64,000 nt of DNA from Paenibacillus sp. 37. Lineage in GTDB: Bacteria > Bacillota > Bacilli > Paenibacillales > Paenibacillaceae. Positions 17,180 to 26,664 of the stretch are shown in pieces. The notes under the pieces are model-generated. The model was given only the letters and a program-made list of their open reading frames with translations, had not been told where the DNA came from and did not search any database. The position numbers and the translations under genes were made by a program. The DNA is taken from assembly GCF_008386395.1 (NCBI RefSeq), contig NZ_CP043761.1, forward strand, positions 5,704,001-5,768,000, given 5' to 3'. The stretch's first letter is position 1, and every line of letters begins with the position of its first letter.

Positions 17180-18406
17180 TCACTCTTGATGTGCTTGCAC
17201 ATTGTGCAGTGCTTTCTCAGCCAGTGCAGCCAGAAGATGTGCTCCCAGCGGCAATGCCCGTTCATCCACATCAAAGCCAGGGTGATGCCACTCATGCGGG
17301 CCAGAGGTGCCCAGGAAGAGGAACAGGCCCGGAACTTCTTTTTGATAAAAAGAGAAGTCCTCACCTGCTGGAGAAGGCAGCGGTCTAACGCTATTTAATC
17401 CAATCTCACTTGCAACTTGTTCCGCCGCAGATGCGAGAGCTTCATCGTTGACCACAGCAGGTGGTCCCTGAATCCAGCGAACCGTAGCCCGTGTGCCATA
17501 AGCAGCCGCCACACCTGCGACCACCTGATTGAAACGTTCGCGAATCCGTGCACGCACTTTCTCATCAAAGGTACGCACTGTGCCATCGAGTATCGCTTCA
17601 TCCGGAATGACGTTCCAGGCTGTGCCGCTGTGGAGCTTGGTGACACTGATTACAGCACTCTCCTGTGCTCCCACATTGCGACTCACAATGGCCTGTAATG
17701 CCGTAACAATATGTGCGGCAACCACAATTGGATCAATGCCGGCTTCAGGCACGGCTGCATGGGTGCCTACACCTTCCACTTTGACAACAAAACCGTCTGC
17801 TGCTGCCATCAATGCGCCTTCCCGAATACCCACCGTACCTACCTGTAGATCAGGCTTGTTATGCAAACCAAATACGGCCCGAACATTGGATAATGCGCCG
17901 CTCTGGATCACTTGCCGTGCACCCGTTGCTTTTTCCTCCGACGGCTGGAATATCAACCGTACTTTTCCCGGCAAACTGGACTCGCGCTGTTTCAGTAATC
18001 GTGCAGCACCGATCAGAATTGCCGTGTGTGCGTCATGTCCGCAAGCGTGCATCTTTCCATCTACTTGGGAGGCAAATGCCAGCTTTGTCTCTTCCTGAAT
18101 GGGCAGCGCATCAATATCTGCTCTTAGGGCAACCACAGGACCGTCCCCTTGACCTACTTCAGCGACAAGTCCTGTCCGCAGCACATATTCGTCTGCAATA
18201 CGGACGCCTTCCTCTTCCAGCCACCTGCGAATAGCTGCCGTCGTCTCCTTTTCCTCGCCGGACAATTCCGGGTTACGATGCATGTGTCGCCGAATGGTGA
18301 TTAAACGTTCCGCGAATTCTTCCGCCCGTTCACCATGAAGTTCATGCTCGGGGCCCTGTACTTGTTGCTCAGCCTGCTGTTTAGGCTGTTCCAGATCACT
18401 TTTCAT
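17180..18406 (-). CDS. ytnL: M20D amidohydrolase (YtnL/HipO-like N-acyl amino acid deacylase)
   Basis: Zinc- or manganese-dependent N-acyl-amino acid hydrolase of about 408 residues. Visible motifs are RADIDALPIQE, the metal-binding HACGHDAHTA, the catalytic-glutamate motif IFQPSEEKATGA, GTHAAVPEAGIDPI in the dimerisation lid, and PAGEDFSFYQK near the end. ATG 18406 is preferred over the upstream 18421 start because GGGAGG sits seven bases before it. In B. subtilis the orthologous gene lies in the ytmI operon, where it removes N-acetyl groups from S-modified cysteines. The gene context here (two flavin monooxygenases, glutaredoxin, LysR) fits that role. A general aminoacylase is the fallback. 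Confidence 0.87.
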   Translation of the reverse strand: MKSDLEQPKQQAEQQVQGPEHELHGERAEEFAERLITIRRHMHRNPELSGEEKETTAAIRRWLEEEGVRIADEYVLRTGLVAEVGQGDGPVVALRADIDALPIQEETKLAFASQVDGKMHACGHDAHTAILIGAARLLKQRESSLPGKVRLIFQPSEEKATGARQVIQSGALSNVRAVFGLHNKPDLQVGTVGIREGALMAAADGFVVKVEGVGTHAAVPEAGIDPIVVAAHIVTALQAIVSRNVGAQESAVISVTKLHSGTAWNVIPDEAILDGTVRTFDEKVRARIRERFNQVVAGVAAAYGTRATVRWIQGPPAVVNDEALASAAEQVASEIGLNSVRPLPSPAGEDFSFYQKEVPGLFLFLGTSGPHEWHHPGFDVDERALPLGAHLLAALAEKALHNVQAHQE

Positions 18407-18456
18407 CACACGGCCTCCCATTCGTATATATTCACTGCTATATTCACTGTCTACTT

Positions 18457-19515
18457 CTATCCGATTGCTGCTTCTTCCTTGGATTCCAGTGCAAATTCGC
18501 TTAGTCCCTGCTCTGCCAGAATTTCACGCAATAATTCGAATGAACGAATGCGCTTGGTAAAATCCCGTGTAGCTGTAGTCACAATGAACTCTTCCACAGC
18601 AAACTCCTGCTGGAACTTCAGCAGTGCCTGACCTACGCTTTCCTTCGTCCCCCGGGTCACACTTGGCTCCAAAATTTCGATCCGATAGGTTTCGTTTGAT
18701 TGACGACCGAATTCTTCCGCCTGTTCCACAGAACCGACAGTGAGTACTTTCCCACTCTCCAGATGGATCTTCACCAGCATATGCTCGCTCGCAAGTCCTT
18801 CCGCTTCCTCCTCACTCTCGGCCACAATTAACGATATGGCTAGTGCAGCGTAGGGCTCCCGTCCCTGGGAACGATCAAATTGTTCACGATACACACGGAT
18901 CGATTGAAGCGCTACCTCTATATTACTGTTAATGAACAGTGAAAAGACATATGGAAGTCCCAGTTCCGCAGCCATGCCTGCACTATCAACACTGGCTCCA
19001 AGTACGTACAGTTCTGCTGGAATATCGGACAGAGGCGAAGCGCTGAGACCTGCAAGTGGATGTGATGAATCTTCAAGCGGCTCATTGTGGATGTATCGTT
19101 TCACCTGAACAATTTTCTCTTGAAGAGATGCTGATTCCTGAATACCTTCCTGCAACGCTTGTGTCGAACGGGGTAAACCACCTGGCGCACGACCGATTCC
19201 CAGGTCAACTCTTCCTGGTCCGAGCGCTGCAAGGATATTGAAATTCTCGGCGACTTTGTATGGGCTGTAATGCTGGAGCATTACTCCGCCGGACCCCAGC
19301 CGAATCCGCTTTGTATGCGCAAGCAAGTGGGAGATGAGTACCTCCGGGGAGGAACCCGCAACATGCCCTGAATCATGGTGCTCCGACACCCAGAATCGAT
19401 GGAATCCCAGCTGCTCTGCTCGCTGTGCCAGCTCAATCGTATGCCGAAAAGCATCCACCGCCGTCTCCCCTTCATAGATGGGAGTCTGATCCAAAATGCC
19501 AACACGAATACTCAT
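18457..19515 (-). CDS. ytmO: Flavin-dependent luciferase-like monooxygenase (YtmO-type)
   Basis: LLM-class FMNH2-dependent oxygenase of 352 residues. The start VGILDQTPI, the RFWVSEHHDSGHVAGSSPEVL segment, GSGGVMLQHYSPYKVAE and LGIGRAPGG are diagnostic for the MsnO8/YtmO group. It probably oxidises a sulfur-containing compound so that the sulfur can be recovered, using reduced flavin from a partner reductase; the nearby reductase gene is damaged. AAGGAGGAG precedes ATG 19515. Element A copy 4 separates it from the LysR gene. The exact substrate is unknown. Confidence 0.87.
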   Translation of the reverse strand: MSIRVGILDQTPIYEGETAVDAFRHTIELAQRAEQLGFHRFWVSEHHDSGHVAGSSPEVLISHLLAHTKRIRLGSGGVMLQHYSPYKVAENFNILAALGPGRVDLGIGRAPGGLPRSTQALQEGIQESASLQEKIVQVKRYIHNEPLEDSSHPLAGLSASPLSDIPAELYVLGASVDSAGMAAELGLPYVFSLFINSNIEVALQSIRVYREQFDRSQGREPYAALAISLIVAESEEEAEGLASEHMLVKIHLESGKVLTVGSVEQAEEFGRQSNETYRIEILEPSVTRGTKESVGQALLKFQQEFAVEEFIVTTATRDFTKRIRSFELLREILAEQGLSEFALESKEEAAIG

Positions 19516-19561
19516 ATCCTTCTCCTCCTTGATTGTGCTGAACCGCTATTCTTGAATCACT

Positions 19562-19746
19562 ATTAAGTTGAACTAGAGATGTTACACTTTATCACTCCGA
19601 TTGCAGTACCATCTTCCGATCACTCTTATCCCCAGATTTTCTTTACTCCCTTGGTTCAAGGGAAAAATCTGTTGATAAATGCGCACGCTTCGCTTCTTCA
19701 GATTGGTTCTGCACTCTCCGTTTTGGTGTAAAAATCAGATTCAACG
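19562..19746 (+). repeat. Element A copy 4
   Basis: Short-subtype copy between the monooxygenase and LysR genes. AAGTTGAACTA at the left end, CCGATCACTCTTATCCCC core, tip CCCTTGGTTCAAGGG, and right end TCAGATTCAAC. More diverged than copies 2 and 6 but still fully pairing. Confidence 0.85.
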
Positions 19747-19755
19747 TTAGATGCT

Positions 19756-20628
19756 CTATAACTGCCGCAGCAGTTCCCCGAAGGGCTCTGCCAATGGCGA
19801 ATATTCTTCTTTTAACGTGACAACGCTGATCTGCAGTGATACACCTGCCACCTCATGTACCTGAATGGGGAACAGTTCCTGATTCTGCACTTCCTTCTTC
19901 ACCGTGAGTCCCGGGAGAAAAGCAATGCCTGCCCCTTGCATAACCAGTTTCTTCGCTGTCTCCGAATTATCGACATGGTATGTAATATTCGGCGGATGTT
20001 CCAGCGAGTCGAAAGCCCGGTGAATGCGAAGCCAGTCCAATGAACCACATTCAAAAAAGACCAGTTGCTCATTCCGAATGGCTTCCATGCTGACATGCCC
20101 GCTCTCAATGAATGGATGCCCTTTATACACATAGAGCTGGATTGGATCTTCATAAAAAGCAACCGTACGGATCGCAGGATGCATGACCTTGCGCACAAAG
20201 GCAAGATCAATCTCCTGACCCAGCAGTTTGGCAATCAGCTGATCCGTCGTTGCTGTCGTCAATTTGATGTTAATCTCGGGGTAAGCATCCTTGATCTTGG
20301 GTAGAAAATCGGGAATGACATAATTGGATACCGATACTGTACTCCCCAGTCGAAGCGCATCCGGTGTTGTCCGGCGTTGCTGAATCTTCTGCTTGCCCTT
20401 CTGAATCACTTGCAGCACTTGCTGCGCATATGGCAGGAATTTCCGACCTTCTTCTGTTAGCACGATTTGCTTGCCAAGCCGAACAAACAACTTGCAGCCC
20501 AGCTCCCTTTCCAGTGACTGAATGCGAGCTGTGACCGAAGGTTGGGACAAGAAGAGTACTTCGGCAGCCTTATTGAAGCTTCCATAATGATTGATATATA
20601 CAAATGCTTCAATATTCTCGATATTCAT
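19756..20628 (-). CDS. LysR-family regulator of the sulfur cluster (YtlI/CysL-like)
   Basis: LysR-type regulator of 290 residues: winged HTH at residues 1-60 (IEAFVYINHYGSFNKAAEVL, SQPSVTARIQSLERELG) and a periplasmic-binding-like effector domain from about 90. It resembles the YwfK/YtlI group. ATG 20628 has GGAGG five bases upstream, so the earlier ATG at 20646 is not used. In B. subtilis YtlI activates the ytmI operon in sulfur limitation; here the gene lies inside the corresponding cluster. A likely operator is the inverted repeat at 20667-20685. Confidence 0.88.
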   Translation of the reverse strand: MNIENIEAFVYINHYGSFNKAAEVLFLSQPSVTARIQSLERELGCKLFVRLGKQIVLTEEGRKFLPYAQQVLQVIQKGKQKIQQRRTTPDALRLGSTVSVSNYVIPDFLPKIKDAYPEINIKLTTATTDQLIAKLLGQEIDLAFVRKVMHPAIRTVAFYEDPIQLYVYKGHPFIESGHVSMEAIRNEQLVFFECGSLDWLRIHRAFDSLEHPPNITYHVDNSETAKKLVMQGAGIAFLPGLTVKKEVQNQELFPIQVHEVAGVSLQISVVTLKEEYSPLAEPFGELLRQL

Positions 20629-20666
20629 GAGTGCCTCCGTATCCACGTCCGCAGACGTTTGATCTT

Positions 20667-20685
20667 ATATTGATTTATCCAATAT
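20667..20685. promoter_or_regulatory. Candidate LysR box
   Basis: ATATTG-N7-CAATAT, a six-base inverted repeat containing the T-N11-A pattern of LysR sites, about 40 bp upstream of the LysR start. Suggests autoregulation. Confidence 0.4.
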
Positions 20686-20697
20686 ACTTACTTGGTT

Positions 20698-21245
20698 TTA
20701 CGATATCGTAATCCCATCCTTTTCCAGTGTCAATAACAATTCATCCAGTGAGCGATCCAGACGTGTAGTAATATCTGCCGAGAGTACGAATTGTCCATCA
20801 TCCAGTCGTTCAATTCCCTGATCCACAGCATACACACCACCCAGGATATGTCTTCCACCAAGGGCCGCCAGTACAGGCTTCAATGCATAATCAATGGCCA
20901 GCAGATGAGCAACAGAGCCACCGATAACGAGTGGGAGTATCAACTTGCCCCGTAACCCTTCTTGCGGAATCAGATCCAGGAATAGTTTAAGCACTCCCGA
21001 GTACGATGCCTTGTATACGGGTGTAGCTACAATGACTGCATCCACGGCTTCCACGACAGCAAGTGCATCACGAATGAATGAGCTGTCAAACCGGGCTTGC
21101 ACCAGATCCTCAGCGGGCAGATCCACAACGTGAATAACTTCAACGGTGATGCCTGCCTCCGTTAATTTTGGCTGCTGTAATCCGTCAGACCTGTCAAACG
21201 CGAACGCTTGGAGGGTGATCCGGCAATAATGACAACATGTGACAT
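20698..21245 (-). pseudogene. NADPH-dependent FMN reductase (SsuE-like), frameshifted
   Basis: Flavodoxin-fold FMN reductase that would supply FMNH2 to the two flavin monooxygenases of the cluster. Translation from ATG 21245 (GAGGAGGAGA upstream) gives MSHVVIIAGSPSKRSRLTGL, the correct N-terminus with the FMN-phosphate loop GSPS, but reaches TAA at 21162. The rest of the protein continues in another frame from about 21190: QQPKLTEAGITVEVIHVVDL, then VDAVIVATPVYKASYSGVLK and IGGSVAHLLAIDYALKP to the stop at 20698. One base appears to be missing between about 21165 and 21200. A real mutation, a sequencing error and ribosomal slippage are all possible; no slippery heptamer stands out. Confidence 0.8.
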
Positions 21246-21368
21246 GAATATCTCCTCCTCAAGCGTAAACGGCTGTCGCCGTCCTCTGGTGGCACAGCTA
21301 CCGTTTCGCAGTGAAATATAAAAATGGATAGGGTGAAACTTATAAATTCTTATATTTTGGTATAGCGG

Positions 21369-22286
21369 TCAGACCGCTCCTTTTACTTTGGGGTCCAGCC
21401 GATCGCGAATATCGTCTCCAATCAGATTAACCGCCAGTACAAACAAAGTGATCGCCAGACCCGGGAACGTACAGATCCACCAGGCAACCGTCAGATAACC
21501 TCTCCCTTGGGAGAGCAATGCACCCCAATCCGGTATTTCCTTCAACACCCCAAGTCCCAGAAAACTGAGTCCGGAGCCCGTTAGAATTGATGTCCCTACG
21601 CCCAGCGTAGCCATGACCAGCAGGGGTGACAATGAATGTGGCAGTACATGTTTCCAGAAAATACGTGCATTGGAGCCGCCCAGTGAACGTGTCGCTGTAA
21701 TGAAAGGCAGACCTTTAACTGATATGACCTGCCCACGCATCACCCGTGCGTAGCCCGGAATGGAGGAAACCGCAACAGCCAGTGCAATGTTTATCAGTCC
21801 TGGCCCGAGAGCAGCTGCAACAGACAATGCCAGGAGCACGCCGGGTACAGCCATCAGAATATCGACAGCCCGCATCGTGACGGTATCAACAACGCCTCCG
21901 GCATAACCGGAGATAATACCAAGCGCACTACCGACAATACCGCCCACAAGAACGGAAGCAAATCCAATGAGCAGCGAATCCCTGCTTCCATGCACAACCA
22001 CACTGAAGATATCCCTGCCAAAATAGTCCGTCCCGAACAGATGCGCAGCAGAAGGAGCCTGCAGTATGGCATCCGTCATCATCTGGGTTGGATCATAGGG
22101 CGCAATCCAGCCCGGTACAATCGCACATGCCACGGTAAACACCACCACCAGCAATGCTGCATAAAAGAATAATCGGGATACTGCGAATGAGACGCGATAG
22201 CGCCAAGGGCGGCGATTCCACAGACGGATACGTCCTACACTGCCCGCCCATGCTTTTTTGTCACCAGCCAAAGGTTTCATGCTCAT
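21369..22286 (-). CDS. ABC transporter permease, DppC/OppC type
   Basis: Membrane permease of about 305 residues with an N-terminal cytoplasmic arm, six transmembrane segments, the family motif APYDPTQMMTDAILQAPSA followed by LFGTDYFGRDIFS, and the coupling loop RSLGGSNARIFWKHVLP. It forms a pair with the upstream DppB-type gene 60 bases away. No ATPase gene lies in this cluster, so ATPases must come from elsewhere. The start is taken at ATG 22286, since TTG 22295 abuts the ribosome site. The likely cargo is a sulfur-containing peptide or modified cysteine, by context. Confidence 0.87.
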   Translation of the reverse strand: MSMKPLAGDKKAWAGSVGRIRLWNRRPWRYRVSFAVSRLFFYAALLVVVFTVACAIVPGWIAPYDPTQMMTDAILQAPSAAHLFGTDYFGRDIFSVVVHGSRDSLLIGFASVLVGGIVGSALGIISGYAGGVVDTVTMRAVDILMAVPGVLLALSVAAALGPGLINIALAVAVSSIPGYARVMRGQVISVKGLPFITATRSLGGSNARIFWKHVLPHSLSPLLVMATLGVGTSILTGSGLSFLGLGVLKEIPDWGALLSQGRGYLTVAWWICTFPGLAITLFVLAVNLIGDDIRDRLDPKVKGAV

Positions 22287-22346
22287 GAGCAACAACTCCT
22301 CCTTTCATACTCTGCGTCAGGACACTTCTGACTGTTCCATCCATGA

Positions 22347-23279
22347 TTATGTGCGGACTGCACGCCGAACCCGTGGATCAATGTACGAATACGAGATATC
22401 CACCAGCAGGTTCAAGACAACGTAGATGATAGATGTAAAGAAAACCACACCTTGCACCACGGGAAGATCCTTGGCCATTAGCGCATCGGCAATAATTCGA
22501 CCGATTCCTTGTCTGGAGAAGACAGTTTCCACCACAACGGTTCCCGCAAGCAGATCACCGATCAGCATGCCGATTACCGTTACTGCAGGAATAAGTGCAT
22601 TACGCAGTGCATGACCATACATGATCGCACGTTCCGAAAGTCCTTTGGCCCGTAACGCCACGATAAACGGTTCATTGATCACTTCCAGCATGCTGTTCCG
22701 TACCATCCGTACGATAAATCCTGCACCCACGAGACCCAGTGTGGCAGCCGGAAGAACCAGTGAGCTGAATCCGTCGGAACCCATCGCCGGGAACCAGCCA
22801 AGCTGTACCGAGAATAACAGGATGAGCAGAATCCCCGTCCAGAAGGTTGGCATGGAAATGCCGAACAGTCCAACGAGCCGGGCGACGAAATCAATCACGC
22901 CATTGCGATGAATCGCAGACAGTACACCAAGTGTTATTCCAATCGTGATGGCAATGATTGAACTGAGTGCGGTCAGTGCCAGTGTCGCTGGAAAATGTTC
23001 TAGTATTTTTGGCAATACCGGATCCGAATTGATCATGGATTTACCGAAATCCCCACGCAGCATATCACCGAAATAGTTCGCAAACTGGATATAAAACGGT
23101 TGATCCAGTCCTAGCTGAACCCGCAGATTCTCGATCATCTCCGGGGTAGCCGAGGATGGGTCCAACATGAGCAGCACCGGATCACCCGGCAGAAGATACA
23201 TGATGCAGTACACCAGCACCGAAGCTCCGAATATAACCAGAAGCGATGTTGCGAGTCGTGACAGTATCGTTTGAACCAT
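22347..23279 (-). CDS. ABC transporter permease, DppB/OppB type
   Basis: Permease of 310 residues with the family N-terminus (ILSRLATSLLVIFGASVLVY), LPGDPVLLMLDPSSATPEMI, QPFYIQFANYFGDMLRGDFG and the coupling loop VALRAKGLSERAIMYGHALR. Six membrane helices are visible. AAGGAG precedes the ATG. Element B separates it from the binding-protein gene. Together with the downstream C-type permease it forms the membrane channel of a peptide-family importer that replaces the cystine importer found in the B. subtilis ytm operon. Confidence 0.87.
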   Translation of the reverse strand: MVQTILSRLATSLLVIFGASVLVYCIMYLLPGDPVLLMLDPSSATPEMIENLRVQLGLDQPFYIQFANYFGDMLRGDFGKSMINSDPVLPKILEHFPATLALTALSSIIAITIGITLGVLSAIHRNGVIDFVARLVGLFGISMPTFWTGILLILLFSVQLGWFPAMGSDGFSSLVLPAATLGLVGAGFIVRMVRNSMLEVINEPFIVALRAKGLSERAIMYGHALRNALIPAVTVIGMLIGDLLAGTVVVETVFSRQGIGRIIADALMAKDLPVVQGVVFFTSIIYVVLNLLVDISYSYIDPRVRRAVRT

Positions 23280-23324
23280 ACCGGGATATCTCCTTCCTGA
23301 ATCTGGATTGGCCGTTCCTATAGT

Positions 23325-23536
23325 GCGTGTTCAAAAAGACCAGTTTTCAGTACCGAGAAGATGGAATGAAGCTAGAAATGGAGTAGCGGAGCGTAGGAAA
23401 CTACGTAAGCAACTAAAATGTTTCCAAAGGAAACATACTTCGTAAGCCTCCCGCTTATTTCGGCTGAATTTCATATTCGATGCTGATTATGCCATTAGGC
23501 ATGACTCGTAATCAAAAGTGGACTTTTTGAACAACC
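23325..23536. repeat. Element B, palindromic dispersed repeat
   Basis: A 212-bp segment bounded by GTGTTCAAAAAG and CTTTTTGAACAAC in inverted orientation. It contains further hairpins such as TGTTTCC-aaa-GGAAACA, and has no open reading frame of note. It ends five bases before the stop of the binding-protein gene. I recall similar sequences being common between Paenibacillus genes; this needs a database check. Confidence 0.75.
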
Positions 23537-23540
23537 TCTG

Positions 23541-25184
23541 TTAGGGCTGAATGCGGACGTCGTTAAAGAGCGGATACCCCAATGAATCAAACTTGATGCC
23601 TTCGACCCTTTTGGATGCAGCGACGGTATACGGGAATACATAGATCGGCAGAATTACCGCTTGCTCAATCAGGTAATGCTGGATTTGATTGTAGATCTGA
23701 ACACGTTTATCGGGATCTGTCTCAACCGCTCCCTGCTCTAACAGTTCATCGATCTTTGGATCAGACAAACCGGACAATGTCGGACGCTCGCCCTTTGCAC
23801 TCGTATGATAGAAAGCGTACAAGGCATTAGGATCAGAATTGACCTGACTGTTACCATAGAGATCATAATCCCAGTTCTGATAGATGACTGTTGCGATATC
23901 TTTTGTAATCTCCACTTCAACGGCGATGCCTACCTGTTTCAGCTGTTGCTGGATAATTGCAGCAATGTCATTGCGTTTCTCCCGATTGGGTGAACCATCG
24001 ACATAACGCAGGGTCAGCTTCTGGCCGTCTTTGGCACGAATACCGTCTGCACCTTTCACCCAGCCTTGTTCGTCCAGCAGCTGATTGGCTTTGTTGATGT
24101 CCGGGTTGATGCTTCCTTCCAGCGATGCATCATATCCCAGGATTCCAGGAGACAGTGCGGACCACGCACGTTCGTAGTTGCCCAGATATAATGTTTTGAC
24201 AATCGATTCCACATCTACAGCGGATTGCACTGCCTGCCTTACTTTCACATCATCCCAAGGCGCTTTGCGCAGATTGAAAAAGAGTGTATATGGCAGTCCA
24301 ACTGTATTGGCCTGCAACAATTGCTGGTTCGGATCGTTCTTTAAGGCAGCGATATTTTGCGGCGGAACGGTCTCGGCAGCGAGTACCTGACTACTCTGAA
24401 CACTTCCGATGCGTGTCGCTTCTTCCGGTACGATCTTGAATGTGATCGTATCCACATGAGGTGCGGCTTTATTTTCAACCGTCTCAGGTCCCCAGTTGTA
24501 ATCCTTGTTCTTGGCAACGACGATATCCGCATTTTCATCCCATTTCACAAAGGTATACGGACCCGTGCCCACCGGATTTTTACCCAGCTGATCGCCATAT
24601 TTTTGGGCAGCTGTAGGGGATACGATCCCCAGTAGCGCCTGACTCAAATTGCCGAGAAAAGCTTGCGATGGTGAATCCAGATTTACCTTGATGGTATATT
24701 CATCAATGACTTCGGAGGAGCTGTACGGTCTAATCAGGGCAAGGGAATTGGCAGCTTTGGTGGCCGGATCAATCACCCGGTCCAGATTGTATTTCACGGC
24801 TTCCGCATTAAACGGCGTACCATCGTGGAACTTCACACCTTCACGCAGCTTGAACGTATAACTCTTGCCGTCCTTGGATACGCTCCATTCCGTGGCAAGC
24901 CAAGGTTTGATGGAGCCATCAGGCAGCTGCACGACCAGATTGTCGTAGATCGTCCGGATGGCACGCACCGTTACGGCAAGCCCACTGCGATGAGGGTCCA
25001 GCGTATCCGGTGAAGTTGCAAGTGCAAAACTCAGGTTGCCTCCTTCGACTTGCCCGGTCTGCCCCCCACCTGATGCCTGTGCCGTACTGTTCGTGCTGCC
25101 TCCCGCTGCTCCGCAACCGGATAATACCATCACCAATAATGCTGCCAATGCCATATATTTCATCCATGAGATAGACCTGTTCAT
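23541..25184 (-). CDS. Family 5 substrate-binding lipoprotein of a peptide-type ABC importer
   Basis: Extracellular solute-binding protein of 547 residues. The signal peptide ends in the lipobox VLSGC (about residue 24), followed by a Gly/Ser/Thr/Gln-rich linker. The SBP_bac_5 core shows FALATSPDTLDPHRSG, LATEWSVSKDGKSYTFKLRE and GVKFHDGTPFNAEAVKYNLD. GAGGGGG precedes the ATG. It leads the transporter genes and has its own upstream region carrying the motif TCCTATGAGTT shared with the neighbouring monooxygenase gene. The ligand is not determinable from sequence; a sulfur-containing peptide or conjugate is inferred from context. Confidence 0.87.
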   Translation of the reverse strand: MNRSISWMKYMALAALLVMVLSGCGAAGGSTNSTAQASGGGQTGQVEGGNLSFALATSPDTLDPHRSGLAVTVRAIRTIYDNLVVQLPDGSIKPWLATEWSVSKDGKSYTFKLREGVKFHDGTPFNAEAVKYNLDRVIDPATKAANSLALIRPYSSSEVIDEYTIKVNLDSPSQAFLGNLSQALLGIVSPTAAQKYGDQLGKNPVGTGPYTFVKWDENADIVVAKNKDYNWGPETVENKAAPHVDTITFKIVPEEATRIGSVQSSQVLAAETVPPQNIAALKNDPNQQLLQANTVGLPYTLFFNLRKAPWDDVKVRQAVQSAVDVESIVKTLYLGNYERAWSALSPGILGYDASLEGSINPDINKANQLLDEQGWVKGADGIRAKDGQKLTLRYVDGSPNREKRNDIAAIIQQQLKQVGIAVEVEITKDIATVIYQNWDYDLYGNSQVNSDPNALYAFYHTSAKGERPTLSGLSDPKIDELLEQGAVETDPDKRVQIYNQIQHYLIEQAVILPIYVFPYTVAASKRVEGIKFDSLGYPLFNDVRIQP

Positions 25185-25243
25185 ATCGCTTCCCCCTCTG
25201 TGTATACAGGTGTCATTAAATTGATGTTTATACCAATACTTGA

Positions 25244-25260
25244 TATATCCTATGAGTTAA
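25244..25260 (-). promoter_or_regulatory. Shared upstream motif, copy 1
   Basis: TCCTATGAGTT (25248-25258; AACTCATAGGA on the coding strand) recurs exactly at 26754-26764 upstream of the next gene of the cluster. Two identical 11-mers at comparable distances from two sulfur-cluster starts suggest a common regulator, perhaps CymR- or LysR-type; unproven. Confidence 0.4.
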
Positions 25261-25314
25261 GTGGGTTTTAAGTTAGTACGAAACGTAGTGTACATTGAAT
25301 AGGGTTCATCTCAG

Positions 25315-26658
25315 TTATGCCAAATCAGATACAACCTGCTTCTTCGCAGCCGTATAACGGTTAACCGGAATTTTCACCCCAAGGTTACCTCGCAATGTAT
25401 CGTGTTCATAGTCCGTACGATACAGGCCGCGCTCTTGCAGAATCGGAACAACCAGTTCTACAAAATCAGACAATCCACTTGGCAGTTCGGAAGCAATAAT
25501 GAAGCCATCTGCCGCTTCCGTCTCGAACCATTCCTGAATTTTGTCAGCGACCTGCTCTGGTGTGCCCAGAAATTTGCTGCGTGGTGTTGCTGCCCGCAGA
25601 GCCACTTCACGCAAAGTCAATCCTTGCTCCTTGGCATCCTTCTTAATCTTGTCCGTGCCACTTCGGAAACTGTTGCTTCCAATTCCGTTCAGCTCCGGGA
25701 ACGGTTCATCCAGCGGATATTGGGAGAAATCATGATGTTCGAAGAAACGGCCCAGGTAATCCAATGCTTTGTCAATCGTGACCAGGCTTGCGATTTCCTG
25801 ATATTTCTGTTCAGCTTCCTCTTCTGTCCGTCCAACAATAGGATTGATACCTGGCAGAATGACAATATCCTGTGAAGAACGTCCATAGGAAGCGGCCCGT
25901 GTTTTGACATCCTTATAGAATGCCTGAGCATCTTCAATCGTATCGTGTCCGGTAAAGACAGCATCCGCTTCTTGCGCAGCCAGGTTTTTGCCATCTTCCG
26001 AAGAACCCGCCTGGAATATCACCGGCTGTCCTTGCCGTGAACGCGCAATGTTGAGCGGACCTTGTACGGAGAAGAATTCTCCTTCATGATTAAGGGTGTG
26101 CAGCTTGGATGGGTCGAAGAATACACCGCTCTCTTTGTCTCTTACAAAGGCATCATCTTCCCACGAGTCCCATAACCCTTTGATTACCTGCAGATATTCT
26201 GTAGCAATGCGGTAACGTTCCGGATGCGTAGGGTGGTTGCTCTTACTGTAGTTTTTCGCTGTACCTTCCAGCGGAGAGGTCACGACGTTCCAGCCTGCAC
26301 GGCCATCACTGATCTGATCCAGGGAACCGAACTGTCTGGCTACGGTGAACGGATCACTATAGGATGTCGAGAGGGTACCCACCAGTCCAATGCGTGAAGT
26401 AACGGCAGCCAAAGCGGAGAGGATACTGATTGGTTCGAAGCGATTCAGGAAATGCGGAATGGATTTCTCGGTAATATACAGACCGTCTGCGATAAAAACA
26501 AGATCGAACTTGCCTTCCTCCGCTTTCAGTGCCTGACGTTTGTAGAATCCAAAGTTAACGCTGGCATCCGAAAGAACCTCCGGGTGTCTCCATGTGGTGT
26601 TGCTTCCTCCAACCCCATGAATAATGGCTCCAAATTTCAAACTGCGTTTCGCTGTCAT
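25315..26658 (-). CDS. ytnJ: NtaA/SnaA/DszA-family flavin monooxygenase (YtnJ-like)
   Basis: FMNH2-dependent monooxygenase of 447 residues. Diagnostic stretches are [65 protein letters not shown] and [13 protein letters not shown]. Length and sequence fit B. subtilis YtnJ (about 442). It probably oxidises an S-substituted cysteine or related thioether for sulfur recovery. Start ATG 26658 has GGCGGAG at the right distance; the upstream GTG 26664 overlaps that site. It is transcribed after the glutaredoxin gene or from its own promoter near 26760. Confidence 0.87.
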   Translation of the reverse strand: MTAKRSLKFGAIIHGVGGSNTTWRHPEVLSDASVNFGFYKRQALKAEEGKFDLVFIADGLYITEKSIPHFLNRFEPISILSALAAVTSRIGLVGTLSTSYSDPFTVARQFGSLDQISDGRAGWNVVTSPLEGTAKNYSKSNHPTHPERYRIATEYLQVIKGLWDSWEDDAFVRDKESGVFFDPSKLHTLNHEGEFFSVQGPLNIARSRQGQPVIFQAGSSEDGKNLAAQEADAVFTGHDTIEDAQAFYKDVKTRAASYGRSSQDIVILPGINPIVGRTEEEAEQKYQEIASLVTIDKALDYLGRFFEHHDFSQYPLDEPFPELNGIGSNSFRSGTDKIKKDAKEQGLTLREVALRAATPRSKFLGTPEQVADKIQEWFETEAADGFIIASELPSGLSDFVELVVPILQERGLYRTDYEHDTLRGNLGVKIPVNRYTAAKKQVVSDLA

Positions 26659-26664
26659 ATGCAC

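Noticed and set aside
23325..23536. Insertion sequence
   Set aside because: Inverted ends are present but there is no transposase or room for one. The same holds for elements A and C, so they are called palindromic repeats and not IS elements.
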